A stretch of DNA of 64,000 bases from Lumbricus terrestris. Lineage: Eukaryota; Annelida; Clitellata; Crassiclitellata; Lumbricidae. Position 1 is the first letter of the stretch. Each line of letters begins with the position of its first letter. Below, in pieces: positions 24,622-30,430 of this stretch. The notes below the pieces were generated by a model that saw only the letters and a list, made by a program, of their open reading frames with translations, ran no database searches and had not been told where the DNA came from. The position numbers were made by a program, and so were the translations under genes. The stretch spans positions 3,193,584-3,257,583 of the forward strand of contig OX457053.1 of the NCBI GenBank assembly GCA_949752735.1, written 5' to 3'.

Positions 24622-24874
24622 CAGCGGACTGACTGACTGACTGACGTCTGACTGGAAAGACTGGAAAGATGTAGAGACCGAGCGAACCTTGAGTTGAATG
24701 ACTTTTGTTCCAGGCTCTTTGAATGGAACAGATCCTGTGGCGTATTCCGTTCCATCTCGACTGAGAACGGCCTTCATAAGAATGGATTTGTCGTAGTAAC
24801 ATTGACTGAGAGTAACGTGAACTTCGTAGACCTGGTTAGGACGAACCGTCTTAGGAGCCAAGACCAGGAATTCC
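1704..24874 (-). CDS. Macroglobulin/thioester-protein family gene (CD109/Mcr-like), 17 exons, N-terminal half
   Basis: Seventeen minus-strand exons chain without a phase conflict into about 700 residues. Visible family signatures in order are FLVLAPKTVRP (MG1 start), FFLTDRPEY (MG2 start), DSKGNRVRRW, GDWAIVVEA (end of MG2), TFKPGVPFTIQV (MG4), a YSPKSRFLSV segment (MG5), SPSAHLFVYCI with VVDSLTFFV (MG5/MG6), FIAYGPPGGYFYTASVDYEF (MG6), then an LDL-receptor class A module. An LDLa module in the bait position is known from insect Mcr-type proteins, so this is closer to Mcr/CD109 than to classical alpha-2-macroglobulin. Proteins of this family are secreted or membrane-attached and act in innate immunity or cell junctions; which applies here cannot be seen. 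The signal-peptide exon was not found, and the CUB, thioester and receptor-binding regions lie left of the window, so whether the thioester Cys-Gln is kept is unknown. Confidence 0.92.
1802..2302. other. Intron without recognised features
   Basis: Unique-looking AT-moderate sequence. I see no exon, element end or simple repeat other than a short AATCGTAATCG run near 2005-2030. Confidence 0.6.
2303..2423 (-). CDS. LDL-receptor class A exon of the macroglobulin-like gene
   Basis: It encodes CNRSLGLGICPSSGECYELK and RVCDGVINCLDGYDEIA, with the sixth cysteine split over the next intron (donor GCAT/GTGAGC). The C-x-G-x-x-x-C-x-x-x-x-D-E pattern with acidic calcium ligands is a full LDLa module. 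In phase 0 the acceptor must be GCAGAG; a CAG two bases upstream would break the frame. The module occupies the bait-region position. Confidence 0.9.
3083..3215 (-). mobile_element. Interspersed repeat family B copy (GATTAC-tail repeat)
   Basis: On the minus strand this contains GACCCGGACTACCATGGACT, GCAGCGCTCGTGAATAAGCC and a short end close to ACGATTACG. The same order occurs at 17424-17644 and 36344-36500 and in part at 19720-19800. It is a short, noncoding, repeated element of SINE-like size whose tail is (GATTAC)n. No RNA polymerase III boxes were identified. Confidence 0.75.
3816..3956 (-). CDS. Macroglobulin-like exon 15 (end of MG6 before the bait position)
   Basis: Acceptor CTTACAG, donor CAC/GTACGA, 141 bases, phase 0. 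It reads VIHELLDYNVQAQLPYF and WWHNNAGWEESVFFNAPTVG, ending MDTNTTAH. This matches the (V/L)xxEL segment and the G(M/I)DxN(T/R)T phrase before the bait or LDLa insertion. Confidence 0.88.
4485..4705. repeat. (GAT)n then (AAT)n microsatellite
   Basis: GATGATGAT repeats pass into AATAATAAT repeats. Open frames here encode only isoleucine, methionine or serine runs and are not genes. Confidence 0.95.
4911..5060 (-). CDS. Macroglobulin-like exon 14 (MG6)
   Basis: Acceptor TATTTTCCAG, donor AAAAG/GTTAAA, 150 bases, phase 0. It reads PSIKLNFGKDFSRDTIEFIA, then YGPPGGYFYTASVDYEF. The (A/S)VD phrase is the usual A-V-D of MG6. An AT-rich trinucleotide tract follows the donor. Confidence 0.92.
5195..5640. 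repeat. Variable minisatellite with GTAGTTTCTACAGG core
   Basis: Repeated phrases AATAGTAGTTTCTACAGGTA and TTTCTACAGGACCTGG alternate over about 440 bp with unit lengths of roughly 27 and 62 bp. It lies in the intron upstream of exon 14. Confidence 0.9.
6137..6353 (-). mobile_element. tRNA-derived SINE, family A
   Basis: On the minus strand the copy starts GGGGCGCGGTGGTGTAGTGG (box A inside), has a box-B-like GGTTCTAATCC, a middle part with GACCTTGGGCAAGTCC and GCTCAGCGCTTCGGCGTG, and ends AGCGCCTCTGAGTAG, then CTTGAAGGGG. It is near full length and lies in the intron upstream of exon 14. Confidence 0.9.
6427..6612 (-). CDS. Macroglobulin-like exon 13 (MG5 to MG6)
   Basis: Acceptor GTTTGACTTAG, donor GAG/GTTCCT, 186 bases, phase 0. 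It reads IAAGGSILLGSQLLMTSRQK and later SPSAHLFVYCIVQGEVVVDS with LTFFV, the conserved M-x-P-x-x-x-(L/I)-V-Y segment before MG6. Confidence 0.92.
6676..6888 (-). mobile_element. tRNA-derived SINE, family A
   Basis: A second near full-length copy in the same orientation, about 540 bp from the previous one. Box B reads GGCTCGAATCC. It differs from its neighbour at many positions, so the pair is two insertions rather than a recent duplication. Confidence 0.9.
7186..7480 (-). mobile_element. LINE 3' fragment (RTE-like reverse transcriptase C-terminus)
   Basis: A minus-strand frame contains GRGRGRPRRNWLDKIKTW and DRNRWRNIVYDAAEPRTEDG, the usual C-terminus of RTE-like non-LTR polyproteins. The preceding phrase MRNEGTCIEKEIIQG fits the same protein. 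It is strongly 5'-truncated and noncoding today. Confidence 0.82.
7591..7653 (-). CDS. Macroglobulin-like exon 12 (MG5), 63 bases
   Basis: Acceptor TTCTCTCTTAG, donor ATG/GTTAGA, phase 0. It encodes TDAYMTFTVSTNFYVREVNYM, the strand that in Mcr/CD109 proteins has the pattern VGxxxxFxVxTNFxxxxxxY. The donor is weak, so its exact end is slightly uncertain. Confidence 0.82.
7911..7976. repeat. (TA)n microsatellite
   Basis: Pure TA dinucleotide of about 64 bases. Confidence 0.97.
8318..9135. repeat. C-rich minisatellite with ACGCCACCCG phrases
   Basis: Dense CCCCACCC and CCACTCCACC phrases over about 700 bp, bracketed by repeated phrases such as CAGTACGCCACCCG (8416, 8971, 9110) and started by GCGTTGCCCGGGAAAT, a phrase shared with 30232-30250. 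The long proline frames on one strand and glycine/tryptophan frames on the other are composition artefacts. The block appears to be the expanded inside of an interspersed element that runs to about 9530. Confidence 0.8.
9608..10735 (-). mobile_element. RTE-like LINE, 5'-truncated reverse transcriptase
   Basis: A 308-codon minus-strand frame starts GVLQGCVLSPLLFNIFLE and carries the catalytic LRFADDIALLA motif, ESFVYLGGTIS, LLYNSETWTL and the C-terminal KKGRPKKRWFDMIQEDCREM. Upstream, the palm start YIDFRKAFDSVWRKGLWRV reads in the same frame but is separated by an in-frame stop near 10540. The 5' end is cut at the TA microsatellite beside macroglobulin exon 11. The endonuclease domain is absent and the copy is dead. 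Confidence 0.9.
10735..10799. repeat. (TA)n microsatellite overlapping a 5' splice site
   Basis: TA dinucleotide about 62 bases long. Its right edge forms the GTATAT donor of exon 11. Confidence 0.95.
10800..10904 (-). CDS. Macroglobulin-like exon 11 (MG5)
   Basis: Acceptor ACATTTAG, donor AAG/GTATAT, 105 bases, phase 0. It reads VQHIQSGQQVTLRCYRYYSP, then KSRFLSVSTSTDEPK, equivalent to the YSPSxSxLxV segment of MG5. The intron starts directly with a TA microsatellite, so the 5' splice site GTATAT is part of that repeat. Confidence 0.88.
11440..11763. repeat. (GTAA)n microsatellite, about 320 bp
   Basis: GTAA tetranucleotide with scattered GCAA, GTAG and GTAT variants; it ends seven bases from the donor of exon 10. 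Long tyrosine/leucine frames across it are artefacts. Confidence 0.97.
11770..11958 (-). CDS. Macroglobulin-like exon 10 (MG4)
   Basis: Acceptor TTGGATGTAG, donor ACG/GTGCGT, 189 bases, phase 0 in and out. It reads VALQRSDGSMYDGFYDRQVI and ends SKLLIT, with an acidic middle. A GTAA microsatellite starts seven bases past the donor. Confidence 0.88.
12516..12740 (-). CDS. Macroglobulin-like exon 9 (MG3 to MG4)
   Basis: Acceptor ACACACACAG, donor TCCAG/GTAAAT, 225 bases, phase 0 in and out. It contains FSMAEIVEKWGDPSGKDLFW and ends EIRTFKPGVPFTIQ; the FKPGxPF phrase starts MG4 in nearly every family member. A CAAT microsatellite begins about 35 bases upstream of the acceptor. Confidence 0.93.
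12776..12898. repeat. (CAAT)n microsatellite
   Basis: CAAT tetranucleotide with a few CGAT variants, about 35 bases upstream of the acceptor of exon 9. Confidence 0.96.
12900..14036. other. Intron stretch without recognised gene
   Basis: Apart from a C9 run near 13231-13239, I see no repeat boundary, exon or RNA gene. Short open frames have no recognisable product. Confidence 0.5.
14037..14147 (-). mobile_element. SINE family A, internally deleted
   Basis: The 3' tail (GCGCCCCTTCAAGCTCC on the plus strand) is joined directly to the box-B end of the tRNA-like head, so about 100 bases in the middle are missing. Confidence 0.85.
14851..15005. mobile_element. hAT-like MITE (CATGGGCGGAG ends), 155 bp
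   Basis: Ends are CATGGGCGGAG and CTCCGCCCATG as inverted repeats, flanked by a perfect 8-bp duplication AGCAGATT at 14843-14850 and 15006-15013. An 8-bp duplication is the hAT hallmark. A sibling with different flanks is at 41212-41361. It is noncoding and intronic. Confidence 0.93.
15093..15198 (-). CDS. Macroglobulin-like exon 8 (MG3)
   Basis: Acceptor TCTCGTGCAG, donor TAC/GTAAGT, 106 bases. One base completes the glutamate codon, then HVSGAPGWGTGNVTLKV and a tail EPGEISKELGY. It corresponds to the Y-x-x-G-x-P-V-x-G-x-V strand of MG3. A 155-bp hAT element lies 87 bases downstream in the intron. Confidence 0.9.
15863..15947 (-). CDS. Macroglobulin-like exon 7 (MG3)
   Basis: Acceptor GATTGTGTTGCAG, donor GGAGA/GTAAGTAC, 85 bases, phase 1 in and 2 out. 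It reads QRSVEMNVTVPMYMYDSEWG and ITGILYGE, the second beta strand pair of MG3, with one N-glycosylation sequon (NVT). Confidence 0.9.
16519..16555. repeat. (TA)n with TAGGCCTA interruption
   Basis: Short TA tract split by AGGCC. Confidence 0.85.
17032..17071 (-). CDS. Macroglobulin-like exon 6 (start of MG3), 40 bases
   Basis: Acceptor GTTTTAG, donor TTGGT/GTAAGT, phase 0 in and 1 out, reading GHRYEYIFGVRYW. It replaces the usual xYVLPKFEV motif with a divergent FGVRYW. Support is mainly splice sites, phase and position. Confidence 0.8.
17281..17395 (-). mobile_element. SINE family C fragment (3' part)
   Basis: On the minus strand it contains CCTCACTCATCTCATTCCCC and GGCATAAAGCCAACGGGC, matching the 3' part of the copy at 21510-21865. 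Confidence 0.7.
17424..17644 (+). mobile_element. Interspersed repeat family B with internal duplication
   Basis: The phrase CTCGACCCGGACCACCA occurs twice, about 80 bases apart, each followed by GGACTACTC and ACGGACAACCC. Then come GCAGCGCTCGTGAATAAGCC and a tail of ACGATTACGATTACGATTAC. Confidence 0.8.
18387..18460 (-). CDS. Macroglobulin-like exon 5 (end of MG2)
   Basis: Acceptor TTATCTGCAG, donor TTC/GTAAGT, 74 bases. The split glycine codon is followed by VYEQKFDIEYPVNVGDWAIV and VEAF. The GDW phrase near the end of MG2 is diagnostic for the family. Confidence 0.92.
19507..19556. repeat. (ACAG)n microsatellite
   Basis: ACAG tetranucleotide of about 40 bases plus degenerate flanks. Confidence 0.92.
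19846..19897 (-). CDS. Macroglobulin-like exon 4 (MG2)
   Basis: Acceptor TTTATTTCAG, donor TTTG/GTCTGT, 52 bases, phase 0 in and 1 out. It encodes DSKGNRVRRWIQRYLNF, the highly conserved D-x-x-G-N-R segment of MG2. Confidence 0.92.
20090..20367. repeat. 14-bp minisatellite (CAATGGTTCATGGA)n
   Basis: About 20 units with a few CAATGGTTCACAGA variants. Long frames rich in WTMVHGQ are artefacts of the repeat. It lies upstream of exon 4 in transcript order. Confidence 0.96.
20693..20763 (-). CDS. Macroglobulin-like exon 3 (MG2)
   Basis: Acceptor TTGTTTCAG, donor CGA/GTTAGT, 71 bases. Two bases finish the split codon from exon 2, then WFRIVAVYPDLKP and SMTVYIR. This is the MG2 strand usually seen as (V/I)xFRVxxxxxxLKP. 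It was too short to show as an isolated frame and was placed by phase, splice sites and family order. Confidence 0.88.
21146..21347. repeat. (GCTACT)n then (CTA)n repeat
   Basis: A hexanucleotide built from GCT and ACT changes into pure CTA trinucleotide, about 200 bp. The serine and alanine/threonine frames are artefacts. Confidence 0.95.
21510..21865 (+). mobile_element. tRNA-derived SINE, family C
   Basis: Box A candidate TGGCCTAGTTA at 21513-21523 and box B GGTTCAAGCCC at 21575-21585 sit about 50 bases apart. A body follows with CGACCTTGGGCAAGTTGCTT, CCTCACTCATCTCATCCCC and GGGGCGTAAAGCCAATGAAC. The part after box B is a common SINE layout. A real tRNA gene is excluded because the 5' and 3' acceptor halves do not pair. 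Confidence 0.8.
22169..22388 (-). CDS. Macroglobulin-like exon 2 (end of MG1, start of MG2)
   Basis: Acceptor CTTACTTAG, donor ACTG/GTAGGT, 220 bases, phase 0 in and phase 1 out. It reads VPVSLRPGVHKLIVEGLVE and ends SMFFLTDRPEYVTPAT, matching the family pattern in which MG1 ends and MG2 opens with an (I/F)xTD(K/R)PxY phrase. Confidence 0.9.
22480..24400. other. Intron without recognised exon
   Basis: A LINE-like tail is possible at 22962-23010, where GATAAGATAAGAATATTCTT precedes a moderately repeated-looking stretch, but no coding part is visible. Nothing else is recognised. Confidence 0.5.
24440..24645. repeat. (CTGA)n microsatellite
   Basis: CTGA tetranucleotide with CAGA and CAGT interruptions; it ends about 40 bases from the donor of exon 1. 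The VSQS frames are artefacts. Confidence 0.96.
24688..24874 (-). CDS. Macroglobulin-like exon 1 of 17 seen (MG1)
   Basis: Acceptor TTTGATCAG and donor AAG/GTTCGC bound 187 bases. The first base completes a codon begun in an unseen upstream exon, and the rest reads EFLVLAPKTVRPNQ, then YEVHVTLSQCYYDKSILMKA, ending in TKVIQLK. The LAPKTVRPNQ phrase is the standard start of the first macroglobulin domain just after the signal peptide. A CTGA microsatellite starts about 25 bases beyond the donor. Confidence 0.9.
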
Positions 24875-25024
24875 CTGATCAAACAGATCAACCGAATATT
24901 CATAGTTAGATTAGGTTAGATTATATTAGATCGATAATTCGATCAGATCTTTATGTACTTATGCATGGCTATAGGCTATGTAGGATTTACAACGTAAATG
25001 TAAGTAAGTAAATATGCAATTATG

Positions 25025-25829
25025 CATTCATTATTCATTATTAGCATTTATATAGCGCCCCTTCAAGAAACTACTCAGAGGCGCTCCCAGCCCAGCCACG
25101 GCAAAAGAAAAAAGATTTCAGGGACTTAAGGAATAAGGATTGACTGGTCAGGTGGAGGAGATGGAGGTTAGGGGGGAGGTCATTCCAGATTGACGGCCCC
25201 ACAACCGAGAAGGCTCGGGACTGTCTGGTAGCCAAGCGAGCCCGTGGAACAAGCAGTTGTCCCTTCGCAGCAGAGCGAAGGGCCCGACGTGCTTCAATGT
25301 CAGAGACTGGGCGACAAAGAATGCGTAGGTAGGATGGAGCGCAACCAAGGATACAACGTGAGACCAGGCCAGCAATTCGATAATGGATGCGTTGGGCTAT
25401 TGGCAACCAATGCAGTACATCACGCATGTAGGTAGAAACAGAGGAAAATCTAGGGATTCGTCCAATGAGCCGGGCAGCAGAGCGCAGAACCCGATCTAAC
25501 CGACCCAGAACCTCAAGGGGGAGGCCAACAAGGATTGAACAACAATGGTCGATTCGACTGGTTACGAAGGCATGAACAAGAACTACCAGCGCATCATGAG
25601 AGAGAGAGAGCGTGCAATCACTCGAAGTTGACGAAGCTGGTAGTAACAGCTTCGAGCAACAAAGTTGACATGCTGGCTGAGACTGAGTTCACAGTCAAGG
25701 GTAACACCCAGGTCACGAACCGTGGAAGAGAAACTAATGTCAGGAAAGATTTGAGCTAGCAGAGGCAGATCGATCTTCTCAAGTTGCCGACGGCCACCCA
25801 GCCAAATGAATTGAATTGAAATGAATTGC

Positions 25830-25862
<33 letters not shown>

Positions 25863-26741
25863 TGTATGTATGTATGTATGTATGTATGTATGTATGTATG
25901 TATGTATGTATGTATGTATGTATGTATGTATGTATGTATGTATGTATGTATGTATGTATGCATGCATGCATGCATGCATGCATGTATGTATGTATGTATG
26001 TATGTATGTATGCATGTATGCATGTATGCATGCATGCATGCATGCATGTATGTATGTATGTATGTATGTATGTATGTTTGTATGTATGTATGTATGCACA
26101 AATGAAGATCTTGAGATAGAGCGTCAATTCGTTTTGCAAGAAGGAGTTGAGCAGAAGGGGGTCCATGGACATAAGCTTGGACATCATCAGCGAAAAGGTG
26201 ACCAGTTGCAGAGTGGCTAGGGAAAAGAGAGGTAATACCAGCCGTGTAAAGGATGAATAGGAGTGGGCCTAGGACAGAACCCTGAGGAACACCCAAGACA
26301 ACAAGGACCCACTGAGTCCTAGAGTTGCCAGAGATGATCATTTGGGTGCGATCAGACAGGTAGGACCAAAATCAAAGAAGAGGAGAACCCTTGAGTCCAT
26401 AGGAGGTTTCAAGTCGTTGTAGAAGAATCTCATGATCAACCATGTCAAAGGCTGCAGAGACATCGAAGAGAGCCAAAAGAGTGACATGAGACTTGTCATC
26501 AGCAGAGTATATATCAGAAAGCATGGAGAGGAGGGCTGTTTCCGTGGAGTGGTTAGCTCTATGGCCAGACTGGTGGGAAGGAAGTAGTCCCGATTGCTCA
26601 AGATAGGGGAGAAGTTGCATTGACACAAGTCTTTCAAGAGTCTTGGACAGAAAAGATAGGTTTGAAATAGGTCGACAGTTTTGACTGAGACTAGGGTCAA
26701 GATTGGGCTTCTTGAGTGCAGGAAAGACTAAGACCCGTTTT
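25025..26741 (-). mobile_element. CR1/L2-like LINE, 3' portion interrupted by a microsatellite
   Basis: Minus-strand reverse transcriptase blocks appear in order: CRPISNLSFLSKTLERLV, SAAFDMVDHEILLQRLETSY, GVPQGSVLGPLLFILY, the catalytic LFADD, STVRDLGVTLDCELSLSQHV, RDVLHWLPIAQRIHYRI, then SVVGPSIWNDLPPNLH at the C-terminus, with frameshifts between blocks. The 3' end is AGCGCCTCTGAGTAG, TTTCTTGAAGGGGCGCTATA and an ATGA-rich tail. A 267-bp ATGT array sits between the FADD block and the thumb block. The 5' end is lost at a second array. Two more copies are at 33525-33978 and 60150-60470. Confidence 0.9.
25832..26098. repeat. (ATGT)n microsatellite inside the LINE reverse transcriptase
   Basis: ATGT tetranucleotide with a few ATGC units. 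The minus-strand LINE frame stays open through it, giving about 90 residues of IHTY repeats between the LINE segments ending ALSQDLH and starting QFIWLGGRRQLEKI. Confidence 0.97.
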
Positions 26742-27015
26742 TGCGTATGTATGCATGTATGTATGTATGTATGTATGTATGTATGTATGTATGTATGTAT
26801 GTATGTATGTATGTATGTATGTATGCATGTATGTATGTATGTATGTATGCATGCATGCATGTATGTATGCATGTATGTATGTATGTATGTATGTATGTAT
26901 GTATGTATGTATGTATGTATGTATGTATGTATGTATGTATGTATGTATGTATGTATGTATGTATGTATGTATGTATGTATGTATGTACATGTATGTATGT
27001 ATGTATGTATGTATG
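26742..27015. repeat. (ATGT)n microsatellite, left of the DNA transposon
   Basis: About 270 bases of ATGT. It is probably one array with 29502-29777, split by the transposon between them. Confidence 0.97.
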
Positions 27016-29501
27016 TTAGTGTGGTCCTTAGCAGTACAGGAAAAAATAAATGTTTGATTTCTTTTGGTAAAACCCCTCAGATAGGTTCCAATTAGTACAG
27101 AATCACCTCCAGTCAAATTGTAGGTGAATATTTTAACATTTAGAGGTAGCTCACGAGACCTTCATTTTCCTTGATTTCTGCAAAACCATGAATTTCACAT
27201 ACAAAATTACAAATTAGATATACATCTTAGCCAACTTCAGCCAGGTAAAAAAAATTAGCCATCTTATTTGTAGAGAGTCTATGGGAAGCTTGATTACAGT
27301 CCTTCAGCAGAGTTCCTATCATGCAATTGTCTATGAATTGCATGGTAAAGATCTTGAAGCAAAGAAGTCTTTTCTGTAAGTTGGAAACAGTCGACGATGT
27401 TCCTGGACGACTTGAAGCAAATACTGTTTTTGATTTTCTTTTTTCGTGATAATGACGTTGTACTCCTCAATGAGGGCAACACCTCTTTCAGCATTGTCAT
27501 TGACAACCCTCAGATATTCAACAGTCTTGATGGCATCCTTATAATCATCTTGCTATGGCCATAAGTCCGAATCGCAATTCAGAAATCCAGCCGAAATGCC
27601 AAGCCGGCAGAAGAAATTCATTGTATTTGTTGTCACGAAGTCTTCAATTCGCATGTTTTGACATTTCCTCATTTCAATTTTGGCGCGTTTGGCAGGTTCT
27701 TCTGTACCTTTCTTTCCATTAATTGCCTTTACCATTGCTCGTTTGGATTCAACAGACACTGATGCATCAAAAAAGGCAAAACCGACGAGTACTTCACTCA
27801 GGTACCATAGGTGATCAACAAATTTCTTTTGCGTGGCATTGGCTATAGATCTGTTCACTGTTTCGTACTGGTTCAAGAGCTGAAGGAAGTTAAGATCATG
27901 ATTTGAAGATGCAATCGGATTTGAAGCCATGAACCAGGCTCTGAAATAGATGCGAACTATGAAGATGCACATATTCTTGAGTCCCTTCTCTTCTCTAGCG
28001 ACAAGTTTAAATTGACCACGGAACATCCATATCTTTAAGGAGTACAGTGCTTTTGCCATCCACCTAGCATGGTGTGTGGCTCCAGGAGCCCTAAATGATA
28101 TTTCGCGTGGTGGTACACCTCCAAGGAAAATTATCACAAGCTCTATGTATTCCCGATAGTCATCTCTTGGCTGACATTGGTGAAGCTGGTTTTCAGAAAA
28201 TGCCAGCAGGCTGTCCTTGTCTTCTTTTAGCAGACTTGCTATCTCTTCATGATCTGCTCCAGTTTCATATTTGGCCTGATCAATATTGCTCCAGTAAGTC
28301 CAATTCATCTGGAAACGTTTGAACATGGCGACATCTGGTCCTGAGGTTACTCCAAAACTGTCGCGAAAGGCAGCAGCTAGAACTAACACCATTATATAGT
28401 GCCGACATGCCAGATGCAAAAGCTTCTTACCAAGTTTATGTTCCAGCAGAACACAAGCGCCATTTACTTTTCCTGTGTTACTGGAAGTGGTATCAAAACA
28501 CATTGAAGCTATGCGATCAACAAGGCCCCAGTTTTCTATCAAATGGGCTACAGCGGAGGCCTGAGCTTCACCAGTACCGGAAGTCAATTTGGGAACACCA
28601 AGTAACTGATTGACTCCAACTCCCGCAACTATTACTGGCAATCGATCAACAAGTTCCTTCCCAGTAAGATCTCTCAGGAGTTTGCCATACCAGTGAACTT
28701 CGAGTGAGACATTTCCTTGAAACTGCTCTTTAAGCTGTGAAGCAATTTCCGCTCAATAGTGCTCTCTAGCTCTATGGATTGACGAACGATTTACATTTAA
28801 CTTCAGGACATCATGGCCAAGGCTTTGAGCAATTGTTGCTAATACAATGTTGCCTTTCTGTCGCTCAGTTTCGTTCTATCCAGGACTGCAGCTAAACTGG
28901 GTGTCATGATGTTCAGTCGCGCCCTCTTTTTGCGGCTTGCAGGTGCTGTGAGTTCACAAACCTCTTCTTGGTCTTCTCCTGAAGTGCTGGAATTGTCATT
29001 GCTTTCATCAATATTCGAGGCTGACTTGATTCTAATCAGCTTAGGCCTATCAGCCGTTTCCCTCTGTTTATCAGGTAGCAGCTTTCTGTTCATTGCTGCC
29101 CGGTTTCGTTTCGCAACTCGCTGTTCCTTTGCTGTAAGCACACTGTCTACAGAAAACATGCAGCCACGACGACCTTTCTCTCTCTGGGCAATCAAAAAGT
29201 CTTTATCTTCTTGGATTTTAATTAAGCTAAAAGCATTCATCTGCGCAATGTCAAACTATGGAGGATTGGACATAAGCATGAAAATAAGTATCACAATAAT
29301 AAAGTTTCCTGAATTTTTGTATTGATTTATTCATTGTTAACCAACTATGGAATATACCAATAAATTCAACCTTCTTGAGCTACCTCTAAATGTTAAGCAA
29401 ATAGACTAAATTTTTGCACGAGTTATTACTTTGTCTATTGGAACAGGTTTATAGGGTTCGACTTTGAAAAACCCAAAATTTTAAAATAAGGACCACACTA
29501 A
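27016..29501 (-). mobile_element. DNA transposon with 15-bp perfect terminal inverted repeats
   Basis: Ends TTAGTGTGGTCCTTA (27016-27030) and TAAGGACCACACTAA (29487-29501) are perfect inverted repeats about 2.49 kb apart, both embedded in ATGT microsatellite. The repeat hides the target duplication: with these ends 2 or 6 bp would match, and with ends one base shorter 4 or 8 bp would. The inside carries one transposase-like gene on the minus strand. The superfamily was not assigned. Confidence 0.88.
27331..29240 (-). pseudogene. Transposase-like gene, one frameshift and two in-frame stops
   Basis: The minus-strand frame opens with MNAFSLIKIQEDKDF and a basic/acidic N-terminal region, shifts frame near 28855, meets a stop at 28753-28755, runs through TGEAQASAVAHLIENWGLVD, MCFDTTSSNTGKVNGAC and LACRHYIMVLVLAAAF, has a second stop at 27553-27555, and ends after DNAERGVALIEEYNVI and KENQKQYLLQVVQEHRR. 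The CFDTTSSNTG block looks like a DDE-type catalytic aspartate region. I recall similar anonymous proteins from invertebrate genomes but cannot name the superfamily. With only three lesions in about 630 codons the copy died recently. Confidence 0.7.
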
Positions 29502-29607
29502 TGTATGTATGTATGTATGTATGTATGTATGTATGTATGTATGTATGTATGTATGTATGTATGTATGTATGTATGTATGTATGTATGTATGTATGTATGT
29601 ATGTATG

Positions 29608-29641
<34 letters not shown>

Positions 29642-29663
29642 TGTATGTATGTATGTATGTATG

Positions 29664-29694
<31 letters not shown>

Positions 29695-29835
29695 GCATGT
29701 ATGTACATGTATGTATGCATACATGTATGTATGTATGTATGTATGTATGTATGTATGTATGTATGTATGTATGTAGTATGTGTGTGTATGTATCTACAAT
29801 TCTACAGTATGTATGTATGTATATATGTGCGCATG
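29502..29835. repeat. (ATGT)n microsatellite, right of the DNA transposon
   Basis: ATGT array about 275 bp long with minor variants, degenerating near 29775-29835. Confidence 0.96.
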
Positions 29836-29939
29836 TAGCCTATGTATTTGGGAATTTTTTGACATCATGACGGAAAAAAGATATGTCAGGGTGTTTAACT
29901 TTGAACATGTGAATAAGATCTTCGCCGTAATAAGTTATT

Positions 29940-30055
29940 GTACTTATTTATTGTATTTATTTATTGTATTTATTTATTTATTTATCTATTTATTTATTTA
30001 TTTATCTGATATTGTATTTATTTAATAATTTATTTATATAATATTGTATTTACTG
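29940..30055. repeat. (TTTA)n-rich tract
   Basis: TATTTATTTATT repeats with interruptions. Confidence 0.9.
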
Positions 30056-30214
30056 GAACGTTGGAAGTCTGTATCCGCCGTCGTTTTGAGAGATGGAAGA
30101 TGGAAGAAACGCAGCCAACGCAGCCATGAACATCATCGTCGACCATCTTAGTCGTAGCATCATTCTCAGACCTAAGACAAATGAAATTTATCAACTGATT
30201 CACGCTTATTAGAA

Positions 30215-30430
30215 ACTAGCTGAATAACCCGGCGTTGCCCGGGAAATATAAGTTTTTGTCCCCAGCCACGCCTGACCCCGTTCCGACTTCACCATTCTGA
30301 CCCCGCCTTCCATCGACCCCCGCGTTAAGGAGAAGTAACGAACCTCTCCGCTAGGTGTACAGGTCTGGTCGATAATCGAAGAGCAAAACCCGTTAAGTCC
30401 ATTCGACACGTAACTGAGAAAAACGACTTT
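30215..30430 (+). mobile_element. Interspersed repeat with CGGCGTTGCCCGGGAAAT start
   Basis: The phrase AACTAGCTGAATAACCCGGC then GTTGCCCGGGAAATATAAG matches the start of the element at about 8318. The element class is not recognised. Confidence 0.6.
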
